From the NCBI GenBank assembly GCA_029559475.1, contig JAKQBN010000043.1:1-63260 (forward strand): DNA of 63,260 nucleotides. Reading direction: 5' to 3'. Positions 9,160 through 19,093 of this stretch are shown in pieces. Made by a program: the position numbers and the translations under genes. Position 1 is the stretch's first letter, and each line of letters begins with the position of its first letter. This stretch comes from a bacterium. Its GTDB lineage: Bacteria; UBA4055. A model generated the notes under the pieces. The model had not been told where the DNA came from. It worked only from the letters and a program-made list of their open reading frames with translations, and searched no databases.

Positions 9160-11277
9160 CTATTTACTGTCCATCTTCCAGACGCCTTTCCATTCAGCAG
9201 GACTGTCTTTAATAAGCGTTTCGCATCTGCTTTTCATCAATTCGGATGCCTTGTCGGAGAATTCCGCACTGACCCTGCCGAATATCTCAAGAGCTTTCGC
9301 AAATTCGCCGGACTTGTATAATTTCAAAGCCGACGAATAAAGTTCTGATTTCTTTAAGATCCGTTCATCTACCGCGCTGTTCCTATACCCGAGAAGTTCG
9401 TAGATCCTTACAGCTTTATCTTTACCCTTTACTGAAAGTTCGTCAAGCTCTCTGAAAATGAATTTATCCTTCACCCTTTCGTAAGTAGTATCACTCGTCA
9501 GAATATTCGTCCCGTAATATTTGTTCAGTCCTTCCAGCCTTGAGGCTAGATTCATCCCGTCTCCTATCGCGGTATAATCGAACAGATCGTCGCTTCCGAT
9601 ATTACCTACTGTTACTGTATCGGTATTAAATCCTACACCTATATCTATGCTTTTAAAAGTGTCGTTTGATAGTTCTTTCTTAAGCTTTTTCAGCTCTTCC
9701 ATCGTTTCAAGTGCTGCCTTGCAGGCAAGATAAGGGTGATCGACATCGAGAGGAGCGCCGAAGAAGCATATTACCGCGTCTCCCATATATTTATCAAGCG
9801 TTCCCTGATTTCTTTTTATCACGCCGGTCATCCTTGACAGATAAATGTTCAGAAATCCGACAAGTTCTTTAGGATCGGTTTTTTCGCTGTATGAAGTAAA
9901 ATTTCTTATGTCGGAGAACATCATTGTGATCTCTTTCTTCTCGCCGCCGAGCTTAAACCGCTCGGGATTCTTTAAGATCTCTTTCGAAACGACTTCGGGT
10001 ACGTATTTGCCGAGTGTGGCTCTTATGAATTTCTTGGCTTTATTCTCTTTGTAGTAGCTGATTATATACGTTACAAGGAAAGTAAAGAATAAAGCGATAA
10101 CGGGTCTTGTCGTATCAAGAATGTAATTATACCTGAAAAAAAGCGTCCCCGTGAGTTTGTAATACGCAAAAGCTAAAAGCACAATAAGCACAGTTGAAAT
10201 AATTATGTTCAGCCTTGTGAAAATAATGATCCCTGTAAACAGAATAGCGAGGATCATTATGAATAAAGTAACTGATCTTCTGCTCTTGTAAATGAAATCA
10301 CCGCTCATAATAGTATTGATAATATTCGCATGGACCTCAACCCCCGGCAGATGCTTTTGAATAGGGGCCGACCTTAGATCCATAAGACCGCGGAGCGAAG
10401 AACCGATTATAACCGGTTTGTCCCTGAACGTTTTTTTACCGACCCTGTTTTCCATTACATCATAAAAAGAAACTGTTCTGAAAGTTCTCCACGGTCCTTT
10501 GTAATGGATCAGCATATAGTTATTTTCATCGACAGGTATTGTAACTTTTCTGTTTTCCTTTTTCGAGTAAAAAGAAATACTTTCACCGTTACTTAATTCA
10601 AAGCTCGAATTATCGGCGTCAAGAATTTTCATGCATACAGTCAGCGCTATAGACGGATATAATTCTCCCTGATACTTCTTTATCAGCTGAACTTGTCTGA
10701 TCACACCGTCTTCATCGGAATCGATCCCGAGAAATCCGTTCGTAAAAGCGGAATTTAAGATGTTTTCCGATCCGCAGTTCATAATATCGTATTCTTCTGT
10801 CTTGAAATCAGCCTCGGATTTTATAACTTCCGCGTTATCTATCCTGCAGCCGGAAGAATCCGCATAAATGAAATTCTCCTTGTCTTCATATTCAAAATTA
10901 TAGCCTGCGATCACGTTGCCCGCATTAACAAATGAAGCCGACAGTATAGAGTCCTGATCCCGATAATTGCTCTTATCGAAAAGAATGTCGTATGCGATTA
11001 CCGCGGCTTTTGAATGTGAAAGCACATCAGCAGCGGTGGCGAAATAGCTTCTCGGCCACTCGTAATATTTTCCCAGTTTTGATGCCGATCTCGAGTCAAT
11101 ATCGACTATGACTACATCCTGCAAAGATCCTTCTTCGGCGGAATAGAAATACCTCTGCTTGAATCTGAGATCATATATCTGATTCTCGAACCTGTCGAAA
11201 AACGGAAGAAGCGTCAGAAGCGAAACGGATGACAGAAAAATGCTGATTAATAGATATTTAAAATAATTGCTTTTCAT
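9160..11277 (-). CDS. CHASE2-domain class III adenylate cyclase
   Basis: 705-residue membrane signalling enzyme expected to make cAMP from ATP. An N-terminal membrane helix (about 7-27) precedes an extracytoplasmic CHASE2 sensor domain (about 30-325), then three hydrophobic segments, and a cytosolic class III cyclase domain (about 430-625). That domain has both metal-binding regions, FSDIRNFT and DKYMGDAVICFFG, and the VGNIGS...YTAIGDGMNLASRLE stretch with transition-state residues. The Lys of DKYMGD and Thr of YTAIGD indicate an adenylate rather than guanylate cyclase. A short helical, TPR-like tail follows. It heads the operon that contains mnmG and rsmG. No cAMP receptor gene is seen nearby. 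Confidence 0.88.
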   Translation of the reverse strand: MKSNYFKYLLISIFLSSVSLLTLLPFFDRFENQIYDLRFKQRYFYSAEEGSLQDVVIVDIDSRSASKLGKYYEWPRSYFATAADVLSHSKAAVIAYDILFDKSNYRDQDSILSASFVNAGNVIAGYNFEYEDKENFIYADSSGCRIDNAEVIKSEADFKTEEYDIMNCGSENILNSAFTNGFLGIDSDEDGVIRQVQLIKKYQGELYPSIALTVCMKILDADNSSFELSNGESISFYSKKENRKVTIPVDENNYMLIHYKGPWRTFRTVSFYDVMENRVGKKTFRDKPVIIGSSLRGLMDLRSAPIQKHLPGVEVHANIINTIMSGDFIYKSRRSVTLFIMILAILFTGIIIFTRLNIIISTVLIVLLAFAYYKLTGTLFFRYNYILDTTRPVIALFFTFLVTYIISYYKENKAKKFIRATLGKYVPEVVSKEILKNPERFKLGGEKKEITMMFSDIRNFTSYSEKTDPKELVGFLNIYLSRMTGVIKRNQGTLDKYMGDAVICFFGAPLDVDHPYLACKAALETMEELKKLKKELSNDTFKSIDIGVGFNTDTVTVGNIGSDDLFDYTAIGDGMNLASRLEGLNKYYGTNILTSDTTYERVKDKFIFRELDELSVKGKDKAVRIYELLGYRNSAVDERILKKSELYSSALKLYKSGEFAKALEIFGRVSAEFSDKASELMKSRCETLIKDSPAEWKGVWKMDSK

Positions 11278-11417
11278 TTACGTGAAAAATAAATATTAAC
11301 GGACGGTTTTACAAGTATAAAAAGACTTATAATTATTTAATAAAACAGCTTGATTAATTACTTAAAATTATATTAATTACAAGAGCATTAATTCACTATG
11401 AAATTATGGAGTAAATA

Positions 11418-14006
11418 ATGACCGATATTCTAAAAGACAAGAACGTGATAGAAGCTTCTATTGAAGAGGAAATGCAGAAATCGTATATTGATTATTCAAT
11501 GTCAGTAATAGTATCAAGGGCCCTGCCGGATGTTAGGGACGGACTAAAGCCTGTTCAGAGAAGGATCCTGTTCGGTATGAACGAACTGGGGCTTCATTAC
11601 AATAAAAAGGAAAATAAATGCGCCAGAATAGTCGGTGAGGTAATGGGTAAGTATCATCCCCACGGAGATATGGCGATCTATCAGGCGCTTGTCAGAATGG
11701 CACAGGATTTTACGTTCAGATATCCGCTGGTAAGAGGACAGGGGAACTTCGGCAACGTTGACCTTCCTGCTGCCGCTCCGCGATATACCGAAGCCAAGCT
11801 CAGCAGGCTTTCCGATGAGATGCTTTATGACATAAACAAAGAGACCGTTGACTTTACGAACAATTACGATGACACTTTAAGAGAACCTGCCGTACTTCCT
11901 ACAAGGATACCGAATCTTCTGGTCAACGGAGCCCAGGGAATAGCTGTAGGAATGGCGACTTCCATACCTCCCCATAATCTGAAAGAGGTTCTCCAGGCGG
12001 TGACCGCTCTTCTTGACGATCCCGAAATACCTATTGATAACATTAAAGCCGATCCGGAAAACGGGATAGAAGAGAAAAAAGGTCTTATCTCATATATCAA
12101 AGCACCTGATTTCCCGAGCAAGGGAATCATTTACGGATATTCCGGAATCAGAGAAATGTACCTGACCGGTAGAGGCTATGTAATTCTCAGGGGCAGGATA
12201 GAAAAGAAACTTGCCGATAAAAAAGGTGAAAAGACTAAACTTATAATAACCGAGATACCTTACCAGGTCAGCAGAAAAGCACTAATAGAAAAAATCATAG
12301 AGCTCGTAAAAGACAAGAAGCTTGAAGGCGTTTTTGACGTGAACGATGAATCCAGCAAACAAACCAGGATCGTAATTGAGCTTAAAAAGGACGTCAATGA
12401 AGACGTTATTATAAATCAGCTTTACAAATTGACCCCGCTTCAGACTTCGGTCAGCGGAAATATGATCGCGCTTGTTAACGGCAAACCGATGCAGCTTAAC
12501 ATTAAACAGTTCCTTGAGCAGTTCATTCTGCACAGGGAAGAGATCATCAGAAAAAGAAGCATCTTCGATCTGCGTAAGGCCGAAGAAAGGATCCACATCC
12601 TCGAAGGTCTGCAGATAGCTCTGAACAATATTGACCGCGTGATAGAAATAATCAGGGGAAGCCAGAATACTGAAACGGCAAAAACATCCCTTATGGCCGA
12701 ATTCAGTTTGTCGGATATTCAGGCGGCATCTATTCTGGCAATGAGGCTCTCGCAGCTTACAGCTCTAGAAAAAGAAAAGCTTTTTGCAGAGATCGAAGAA
12801 CTCCGCCTCAAGATCGCCGATCTGAAAGACATCCTCGAGAAAAAAGAACGCAGAACGCAGATCATAAAGGACGAAGTGACCGAGATAATGGAAAAATACG
12901 GCGATGAAAGGCAGTCTGAGATAGTTTATTTCGCCGAAGACCTCACTGTAGAGGATATGGTCCCCGATGATGAAATGATAGTGACGATCTCTCACCAGGG
13001 ATATATAAAAAGAGTCCGGTCGGCTGAATTTAGAAGTCAGGGCAGAGGCGGCGTAGGCTCGAGAGGAGCAGACAGCAAGGACGATGACTTCATAGAATTC
13101 ATGTTCAACGCCACGAACCACTGTTATATAATGTTCTTTACCGACAGGGGAAGAGTGTTCTGGAAAAAAGTATGGCAGATACCGGAAATGAGCAAGGCTT
13201 CAAAAGGACGGCCGATAGTTAACATTCTCGAAAGAGTGGAAGGCGAAAAGATCAAAACCGCCCTGATAATTAAAGATTATGAAAAAGACGGGAAGTACCT
13301 TGTCATGTCAACGAAGAACGGTACTATAAAGAAAACTCCGCTTCTTGCATATTCAAGGCCGAACATTGCGGGTATTATAGCTATAAATTTAAGAGATAAT
13401 GATGAGCTTTTGAGCGCTGCTATAACATCCGGAGATGAAGAGATACTTCTCGGAACGAAACTCGGATACGCGAACCGCTTCCATGAATCTCTCATAAGAG
13501 AGGTCGGCAGGAACTCGATAGGCGTAAAAGGGATCAATCTGAGAGAAAAAGACGAAGTAGTCGGGATGGTCGTGTCGTCAGATGAGAACAGCTCCATAAT
13601 GGTAGTCAGCAAGAACGGTTACGGAAAAAGAGCCACTGTCTCGGCATTCAGAAAAACCAAAAGGGGGTCTAAAGGCGTTAAAGCACTGAACTTAACCGAA
13701 AAAACAGGCGAAATGATCTACATCCACGAAACTGACGATATGAATGACATAATGATAATGACAGAGAACGGAACCGTTATACGCCAGAAAGTGATAGACA
13801 TTAGGGTGATGGGAAGGAATACTCAGGGAGTAAGGCTGATCAGGCTGAGAGATGATGACAATATCGCCGATATCTGCATGGTGCCGCCTTATGAAGAAGA
13901 TGAACCTGCAGAAGCAGTTGCAGGAGAAGCGGCAGAAGCTTCTCAGGAAGATTCACCTTCAGCTCAGGCTCAGGAAAATTCAGGCGAAATTAAGCCTCAG
14001 GAGTAA
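11418..14006 (+). CDS. gyrA: DNA gyrase subunit A (divergent quinolone-resistance region)
   Basis: Breakage-reunion subunit of the type IIA topoisomerase that introduces negative supercoils with GyrB. The 862-residue product has the winged-helix/tower region, active-site tyrosine Y123 in PRYTEAKLS, and a C-terminal beta-pinwheel of repeats. The GyrA-box position reads QGRGGVG instead of QRRGGKG. The tail after about 825 is acidic and Ala/Glu-rich. In the quinolone region the protein has [10 protein letters not shown]: Met85 and Gln89 stand where E. coli has Ser83 and Asp87, and one residue is missing before the active tyrosine ([11 protein letters not shown]). Length and pinwheel favour GyrA, but a ParC-like role cannot be excluded. 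gyrB is not adjacent. A GGAG ribosome site precedes the ATG. Confidence 0.9.
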   Translation: MTDILKDKNVIEASIEEEMQKSYIDYSMSVIVSRALPDVRDGLKPVQRRILFGMNELGLHYNKKENKCARIVGEVMGKYHPHGDMAIYQALVRMAQDFTFRYPLVRGQGNFGNVDLPAAAPRYTEAKLSRLSDEMLYDINKETVDFTNNYDDTLREPAVLPTRIPNLLVNGAQGIAVGMATSIPPHNLKEVLQAVTALLDDPEIPIDNIKADPENGIEEKKGLISYIKAPDFPSKGIIYGYSGIREMYLTGRGYVILRGRIEKKLADKKGEKTKLIITEIPYQVSRKALIEKIIELVKDKKLEGVFDVNDESSKQTRIVIELKKDVNEDVIINQLYKLTPLQTSVSGNMIALVNGKPMQLNIKQFLEQFILHREEIIRKRSIFDLRKAEERIHILEGLQIALNNIDRVIEIIRGSQNTETAKTSLMAEFSLSDIQAASILAMRLSQLTALEKEKLFAEIEELRLKIADLKDILEKKERRTQIIKDEVTEIMEKYGDERQSEIVYFAEDLTVEDMVPDDEMIVTISHQGYIKRVRSAEFRSQGRGGVGSRGADSKDDDFIEFMFNATNHCYIMFFTDRGRVFWKKVWQIPEMSKASKGRPIVNILERVEGEKIKTALIIKDYEKDGKYLVMSTKNGTIKKTPLLAYSRPNIAGIIAINLRDNDELLSAAITSGDEEILLGTKLGYANRFHESLIREVGRNSIGVKGINLREKDEVVGMVVSSDENSSIMVVSKNGYGKRATVSAFRKTKRGSKGVKALNLTEKTGEMIYIHETDDMNDIMIMTENGTVIRQKVIDIRVMGRNTQGVRLIRLRDDDNIADICMVPPYEEDEPAEAVAGEAAEASQEDSPSAQAQENSGEIKPQE

Positions 14007-14009
14007 ACA

Positions 14010-14387
14010 ATGCCGGATCAGAAAGACAACTTAGAAGAAAAAAAGCCTTACCGTGCGGACGAAGATGAAGAGAATCCCACTCTTGTCGAAAAATTCACCA
14101 GGCTCGAGATGGAAACTAAGACCGGGCTTATCGTATGCACTTTATTCCTGCTGGCTCTGATTTTCAGATGGCACTGGTTCAATACTAGGTGGTGGGTCGT
14201 TCTTATTCTCGGCGTGATCGGGCTGAAAACTCTTTACACTCAGATGAACGATCTTACCGATGACAAACCGTCAGAAGCCAAGCTTGCAAGATACGCTTTC
14301 ATCGGCCTGATAGCCCTTCTGGTAATAAGAGATCTGTACATTACTGCTGAACTGGCGGATTTCTTAAGCCTGATGTCCATCAGATAA
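14010..14387 (+). CDS. Small membrane protein of unknown function
   Basis: 125 residues. An acidic, hydrophilic N-terminus (about 1-40) is followed by three hydrophobic segments near 40-56, 58-72 and 90-105, with a Trp-rich turn (RWHWFNTRWW) between the first two. I do not recognise a family. It begins 3 bp after gyrA and ends one base before the EIIC-like gene, so it probably belongs to the gyrA-PTS transcript. Its placement suggests a membrane partner of the following transporter-like proteins, but nothing in the sequence proves this. Confidence 0.7.
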   Translation: MPDQKDNLEEKKPYRADEDEENPTLVEKFTRLEMETKTGLIVCTLFLLALIFRWHWFNTRWWVVLILGVIGLKTLYTQMNDLTDDKPSEAKLARYAFIGLIALLVIRDLYITAELADFLSLMSIR

Positions 14388-14388
14388 A

Positions 14389-14979
14389 ATGATCTTTATT
14401 TCATTATTAAGCGCTTTGATCCTGATAGAAAGCCGGGAGATCTTTCAGGGACTGCTTTCCCAGCCGTTCGTGACGGCTGTATTTCTGATCATCGCGGGAT
14501 ACGATCAGTATACTGTTCTTTCTACCGCTGTCCTGATACATCTTTTATATTTAAACAGAATTCCTTCCGGAACAGCTTTTCATCCAGAATACCCTTTCGG
14601 TTATTTTATCACTGTAGCCGTCTTAAAACCCGAGAACGTCAATGCAATATATTTTGCTGTCCTTATCTTTATTATAATGGCAATATCGCTTATAACCGGG
14701 CGTTTTATCGCTTTTAAAAGGAATCTGTTCGAAAAACACCGCAATAAATTCATACGGCATAACGGATACCCTGACATTTTGAAGGCTTTGTTATATTCAT
14801 TTTCAATTTTTTTCATTTTCGCACTTGCATTTGCACTCATCCTTAAGTCGATTTCCCGGGCATTAGCAAATATTCAGATTTTTAATGCGGAGATACCTCA
14901 TTCTTCAGGCATAATCATAACATTATGCCTGCTTCCTGCTGTTGTTTATGCCTTTAAGAACATCCGGAGAACAGCATGA
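14389..14979 (+). CDS. Mannose-family PTS EIIC-like membrane protein
   Basis: 196 residues with about six hydrophobic segments. The N-terminal half follows the EIIC pattern of the mannose-family phosphotransferase permeases: a first helix, then QGLLSQPFVTAVFLIIAGYD, then a helix ending LYLNRIPSGTAFHPEYPFG. It is clearly shorter than enteric ManY (about 266 residues). The gene overlaps the following EIID-like gene by four bases (ATGA), and HPr and EI follow. No EIIA or EIIB domain is encoded in the window, so whether it moves sugar at all is open. It could instead serve a regulatory role. Confidence 0.65.
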   Translation: MIFISLLSALILIESREIFQGLLSQPFVTAVFLIIAGYDQYTVLSTAVLIHLLYLNRIPSGTAFHPEYPFGYFITVAVLKPENVNAIYFAVLIFIIMAISLITGRFIAFKRNLFEKHRNKFIRHNGYPDILKALLYSFSIFFIFALAFALILKSISRALANIQIFNAEIPHSSGIIITLCLLPAVVYAFKNIRRTA

Positions 14980-15572
14980 AAGAAAATCTCGGAAGGCGTA
15001 CTCTTTTATCTCTTACAATAAGATCGTACTTCATCAGGCTTTTTTATAATTATTTCAACCTCTTCGGAGAGGGATTATGCGTTTGTCTTGTCCCGTTTAC
15101 AAATGAAGATAAAGATAATTTTCTCAAACAGAATTTAAAATTCTTCAATACAAATGAATATCTTTCCGGATTCTCTCTCGGAATAATACTGAGATCCCGC
15201 GATGAAAAACCGGAGAACTTAGAAAAAGCAAAAGACATTTTATCATCGGTAGCCGGCTCTGTGGGAGACAGGCTTTTATACAAACTTATCTTACCTGTGA
15301 TCGTGCTTACGTCTCTTAATCTGTTCGCTGTTTCAGGATTCGTTCTTACAAAAGAGGCCGTGATCATTGTACTTTCTGAGATTGTTATTTTTAATATATT
15401 CAGCTTTATGTTGCGGTATTACGGAATTAAGAACGGCTATGAAAAGGGTCTTGAATCAATTAGGATTTTTAGAACCGCCGCTTATTTAAAAGCAGTTTCG
15501 GTTTTTACTTATGTAAGAAATATTCTCATTCTTATACTTATCGTGAACCTTTTCATTTTATTATTCAATTAA
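14976..15572 (+). CDS. Mannose-family PTS EIID-like membrane protein
   Basis: 198 residues. The N-terminal GRRTLLSLTIRSYFIRL segment and the VGDRLLYKLILPVI segment near residue 93 correspond to the conserved start and the GD(R/P)..W...RP-type motif of EIID subunits. Hydrophobic helices follow toward the C-terminus. Like its EIIC-like partner it is much shorter than the enteric protein (about 280 residues). Translation is coupled to the EIIC-like gene by an ATGA overlap. Family assignment is by motif and position next to EIIC, HPr and EI. The substrate is unknown. Confidence 0.65.
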   Translation: MKENLGRRTLLSLTIRSYFIRLFYNYFNLFGEGLCVCLVPFTNEDKDNFLKQNLKFFNTNEYLSGFSLGIILRSRDEKPENLEKAKDILSSVAGSVGDRLLYKLILPVIVLTSLNLFAVSGFVLTKEAVIIVLSEIVIFNIFSFMLRYYGIKNGYEKGLESIRIFRTAAYLKAVSVFTYVRNILILILIVNLFILLFN

Positions 15573-15641
15573 ACATTTAGTTGTTTTTTTCTAAATCACA
15601 GATTAAATTGTTATTCATTATATATAATCACCGGGATTAAA

Positions 15642-15908
15642 ATGGTCGCTGAAAAAATAAAAATAATCAATTCGCTTGGACTTCACGCGCGTCCTGCAGC
15701 TCAGGTCGTGAAAATAACCACAAGATACGACTGCGATGTTTTTATCTCGAGAGACCAGATGGAGGTTAACGCAAAATCCATTATGGGCGTAATGATGCTT
15801 GCCGCCGAAATGAACTCTGAGATTATGGTTAAATGTAACGGACCAGACGAGCATGAGTGTTTGAACGAAATAAAAGAACTGATAGCCAACAAATTCTATG
15901 AAGAATAA
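15642..15908 (+). CDS. ptsH: Phosphocarrier protein HPr
   Basis: Small cytosolic phosphocarrier that takes phosphate from EI and passes it to EIIA domains. The 88-residue product has the active His15 in GLHARPA and a serine exactly at position 46 in AKSIMGVMML, the sequence context phosphorylated by HPr kinase/phosphorylase in other bacteria. This implies Ser46-type regulation, although no hprK gene is present here. It is separated from the EIID-like gene by 69 bp and abuts ptsI with no gap. A TATAAT at 15623-15628 lacks a convincing -35. Confidence 0.96.
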   Translation: MVAEKIKIINSLGLHARPAAQVVKITTRYDCDVFISRDQMEVNAKSIMGVMMLAAEMNSEIMVKCNGPDEHECLNEIKELIANKFYEE

Positions 15909-17675
15909 ATGAACAAAAAGGTTAAGGAGAAAATATTAAAAGGCGTAGCCGCCTCACCGGGAATTGCTATAGGAACTCCGTTCAATTATGTACACGAGAC
16001 CCTTAACGTTTCAAGGGATACCGTTCCCGATAGTGAGATTGAATCGGAAATATTAAAATACCGCAATGCTCTTGATAAAACGCGCGAGAACATTCTTGAG
16101 GATAAAAAGAACGCTGCAAAACGGGGAGGACAGGAAGCCGCGAAGATCTTCGATGCTCATCTTTTAATAATTGACGACCAGGTGCTTATCGATGAAGCGG
16201 TATATTTCATTTCGTCGAATAATGTTCAGGCTTCGTATGCTGTCAGCAAGGTAATGAAAGATTATCAGATGGAGTTCGAAAAACTCCAGAATCAGTATTT
16301 TTCGCAGAGAGCGTTCGACATTGAGGATGTTTGCAGAAGGATCATCAAAAACATTATTTCCGACAGCGATAAACCCGATCAGTCCACGGTTTTAAAGGGA
16401 AAGCAGATAGTGATTTCCAATAATATCTTTCCTTCTGATACTCTCAATTTTAATAAAGACCTTATCCTCGGTATCGTGACCGAGTTCGGAGGGAAAACAA
16501 GCCATGCCGCGATACTGTCTAAATCGCTTGAAGTGCCCGCTGTTGTCGGAGTGACCGGCATATCGAAATATCAGAATAAGATATCTCTGCTGATAGTTGA
16601 CGGTTTTTCCGGGAAAGTGATCATCAATCCTAACGCTTCCACTTTTGAATCCTATAAAAAAAGACAGCATGAAGAGCAGAAACAGGTCGAGGAGGATCTG
16701 AAGTATGCGGCTTTAGCTTCTGTTACACTGGACAATGTATCTGTAAAAATAATGAGCAACATTCAGTCCGCATTGGAAGCTGACAGCGTGATAAAGTGGA
16801 ATAGCGACGGGGTCGGGCTTTTCCGGACCGAGTTTCTGTTCGAAAGCAGTCTGTCCGTGCTTTCAGAGGATGATCAGTTCCGTATATACAGCGAAGTGTC
16901 GGAAAAACTTTATCCGAGACATATAACTATAAGGCTTTTGGATATCGGCGGTGACAAGCTTAATGATAAGATGTCGATAAAAGAGGATAACCCTTTCCTC
17001 GGCGTAAGGGGAATGCGGCTCCTGTTTGATCATCCCGAACTTCTGCGGTCTCACCTCAGAGCCATTTTAAGAGCGTCTTCAAAAAAGAACATTTCGATAA
17101 TGCTTCCTTTCGTTTCCAATATTTCTGAAATAACTAAAACCCGTGCGATCTTCGAAAGAGTTATAAAAGATCTTATCTCTGAAGGATATACTGTTGATGA
17201 AAAAATGAAGATAGGCATTATGGTCGAAGTCCCTTCGATAGTAATGATAGCTGATGCAGTCGCGGCAAAAGCTGATTTTTTTAGTATAGGTACGAATGAT
17301 CTTACTCAGTACGTTCTTGCGGCTGACAGAGGGAATGAAAGGGTAAGCGGAATATATGACTCTTTTCATCCTGCAGTTATAAAAATGCTCGACATGACCG
17401 TAAGAGCCGCTGAAAGAAGAAAGATAGGCGTAGGTATATGCGGACAGATGGCGGGATACCCGATCGCGCTTCCTCTGCTTATAGGTCTTGGCCTGAGAGA
17501 ACTGAGCGTTACGCCTTTTCTTGTTCCGGCCGTAAAAAAGATCATCCGCAGGCTTGATACAAAAGAATGTGCAGCTCTTTCAAAAAAATGCTTGAAAGCA
17601 AGTTCGCCGAAAGCTGTATTAACCATTTTATCGGATTTCTTTGAGAAAAAGATCGGGGATCATCCCCTTCAATAA
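15909..17675 (+). CDS. ptsI: Phosphoenolpyruvate-protein phosphotransferase, Enzyme I
   Basis: Starts the phosphotransferase relay by autophosphorylating on histidine with PEP and then charging HPr. The 588-residue product has an N-terminal HPr-binding/phosphohistidine part with GGKTSHAAI (active His199) and a C-terminal PEP-binding barrel with GLFRTEFLF and GICGQMAG (catalytic Cys511). Length and motifs are canonical, so the enzyme looks fully active. It is the last gene of the rightward gyrA-to-PTS run and ends in a strong bidirectional terminator shared with lpdA. Confidence 0.97.
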   Translation: MNKKVKEKILKGVAASPGIAIGTPFNYVHETLNVSRDTVPDSEIESEILKYRNALDKTRENILEDKKNAAKRGGQEAAKIFDAHLLIIDDQVLIDEAVYFISSNNVQASYAVSKVMKDYQMEFEKLQNQYFSQRAFDIEDVCRRIIKNIISDSDKPDQSTVLKGKQIVISNNIFPSDTLNFNKDLILGIVTEFGGKTSHAAILSKSLEVPAVVGVTGISKYQNKISLLIVDGFSGKVIINPNASTFESYKKRQHEEQKQVEEDLKYAALASVTLDNVSVKIMSNIQSALEADSVIKWNSDGVGLFRTEFLFESSLSVLSEDDQFRIYSEVSEKLYPRHITIRLLDIGGDKLNDKMSIKEDNPFLGVRGMRLLFDHPELLRSHLRAILRASSKKNISIMLPFVSNISEITKTRAIFERVIKDLISEGYTVDEKMKIGIMVEVPSIVMIADAVAAKADFFSIGTNDLTQYVLAADRGNERVSGIYDSFHPAVIKMLDMTVRAAERRKIGVGICGQMAGYPIALPLLIGLGLRELSVTPFLVPAVKKIIRRLDTKECAALSKKCLKASSPKAVLTILSDFFEKKIGDHPLQ

Positions 17676-17680
17676 AAAAA

Positions 17681-17703
17681 AAGCGGGCTGACCCGCTTTT
17701 TTT
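17681..17703. terminator. Bidirectional terminator between ptsI and lpdA
   Basis: Stem AAGCGGG / CCCGCTT with a four-base loop, an A-run on the left and a T-run on the right. It lies between the convergent ptsI and lpdA stop codons and can stop transcription from both sides. Confidence 0.88.
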
Positions 17704-19075
17704 ATACGCTGTGAACAGACATCTTAAAAATCCCCTCGGCAGCTTCGAGAACGCATTCGCTTAATGTCGGATGCGAATGAACAGCTTCTATCAATTTGTG
17801 TATAGAAAGCTTATTGGCTTTGATTATCACAAGCTCCTGCAGAAGGTCGGATGCGTGCGGTCCGACTATATGTGCTCCCAGAAGGGTCTCTCCCGTATTG
17901 TCCGTAAGTATCTTTACGAACCCGTCAGTTTCTCCAAGCCCTTTTGCCTTGCCGTTGGCCGCGAATGAAAATCTGCTGACCTTATATTCCACATTATCAG
18001 CTTTTAATTCCTGCTCCCTTTTGCCGACTGACGCTATCTCTGGATTAGTGAAGATCGCTGAAGGTATCGAATCATAGTCGAGTTCCTTCTTTATTCCGGC
18101 AATGTGCGAAACGGCCGTGATCCCCTGTGCGGAGGCGGTGTGCGCGAGCATGAGTTTTCCTGTTATATCTCCGATAGCGTAAATATTCAGAAAATTGGTC
18201 TGCATAAATTCGTTGATCTTAACGAATCTTCCGTTTTCAAGTTCAATGCCTGATGTGTCTATTCCGTTACCCTTAATATTAACCGACCTGCCGCCTGCCG
18301 CCAGAACTTTCGAAAATATTTCTTCCGTTCCGTCGCTGAATCTTACCGCGACTTCATTATCTTTTAAGACAGATACGGATTCAACTCTGGTCTTTAATTT
18401 AAAGTCAATACCTTTCTTTTTGAATGCTGTCTGAATGGTTCTCGACACCTGATTGTCTTCAGTCGGAAGCAGATAGTCCAGCATCTCGACGATAGTGATC
18501 TTTGATCCGAGCTCGCTGAAAATACCTGAGAATTCGCATCCGACAACACCGCCGCCTATAACGAGCATCTTCTCAGGAACTTCTTCCAAATTTAATGCAT
18601 CATCGCTTGTAATTACATTCTTGTGATCTATGTTAAAACAAGGTATTACAAGAGGAACTGATCCTGTGGCGAGAACAATATTATCGGCAGTGATCTTTCT
18701 GCCGGATGCTGTCGTGATCTCGTTCCGCCCGGTAATTTTTGCGAACTCTCTGACTACCTCTATCTTTCTGAGTTTGAATAATTTATCCAGACCCTGAACG
18801 AGACTGTCGACTATCCCGTTCTTTCTCTGCATTATTTTCGCGAGATCAAAACTTACATTTTCAACTTTTATGCCGAACTCATTGCTTTTTTTTATCTTTT
18901 CAAGTACGTCCGTACATGATAATATCGCTTTCGTCGGAATGCAGCCCCAGTTCAGGCAGGTTCCGCCGAGTTTATCCTTTTCTATTAATATTACGCTAAG
19001 TCCGAGCTGCGAAGCCCTAATTGCGGCGGTATAACCGCCGGGTCCTCCTCCTAAAACAGCTACTTTAAAATCCAT
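17702..19075 (-). CDS. lpdA: Dihydrolipoyl dehydrogenase
   Basis: FAD enzyme that reoxidises the dihydrolipoyl groups of 2-oxoacid dehydrogenase or glycine cleavage complexes with NAD+. From the chosen start the product has 457 residues: the FAD-binding VLGGGPGGYTA at 7-17, the redox disulfide Cys40-Cys45 in GGTCLNWGCIPTK, the NAD-binding VIGGGVVGCEF, and the C-terminal HSHPTLSECVLEA with the catalytic His-Glu pair. A longer reading frame reaches 19129 but would run through the OmpA terminator hairpin. The ATG at 19075 has a GAGG ribosome site and gives the family N-terminus. No E1 or E2 gene is adjacent, so the partner complex is unknown. Confidence 0.96.
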   Translation of the reverse strand: MDFKVAVLGGGPGGYTAAIRASQLGLSVILIEKDKLGGTCLNWGCIPTKAILSCTDVLEKIKKSNEFGIKVENVSFDLAKIMQRKNGIVDSLVQGLDKLFKLRKIEVVREFAKITGRNEITTASGRKITADNIVLATGSVPLVIPCFNIDHKNVITSDDALNLEEVPEKMLVIGGGVVGCEFSGIFSELGSKITIVEMLDYLLPTEDNQVSRTIQTAFKKKGIDFKLKTRVESVSVLKDNEVAVRFSDGTEEIFSKVLAAGGRSVNIKGNGIDTSGIELENGRFVKINEFMQTNFLNIYAIGDITGKLMLAHTASAQGITAVSHIAGIKKELDYDSIPSAIFTNPEIASVGKREQELKADNVEYKVSRFSFAANGKAKGLGETDGFVKILTDNTGETLLGAHIVGPHASDLLQELVIIKANKLSIHKLIEAVHSHPTLSECVLEAAEGIFKMSVHSV

Positions 19076-19093
19076 GCTTAACCTCATTTTTTC

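Noticed and set aside
15573-15641. Terminator between the EIID-like gene and HPr
   Set aside because: The ATTTAG/CTAAAT pairing is only six weak pairs with a T-rich loop and no T-run after it.
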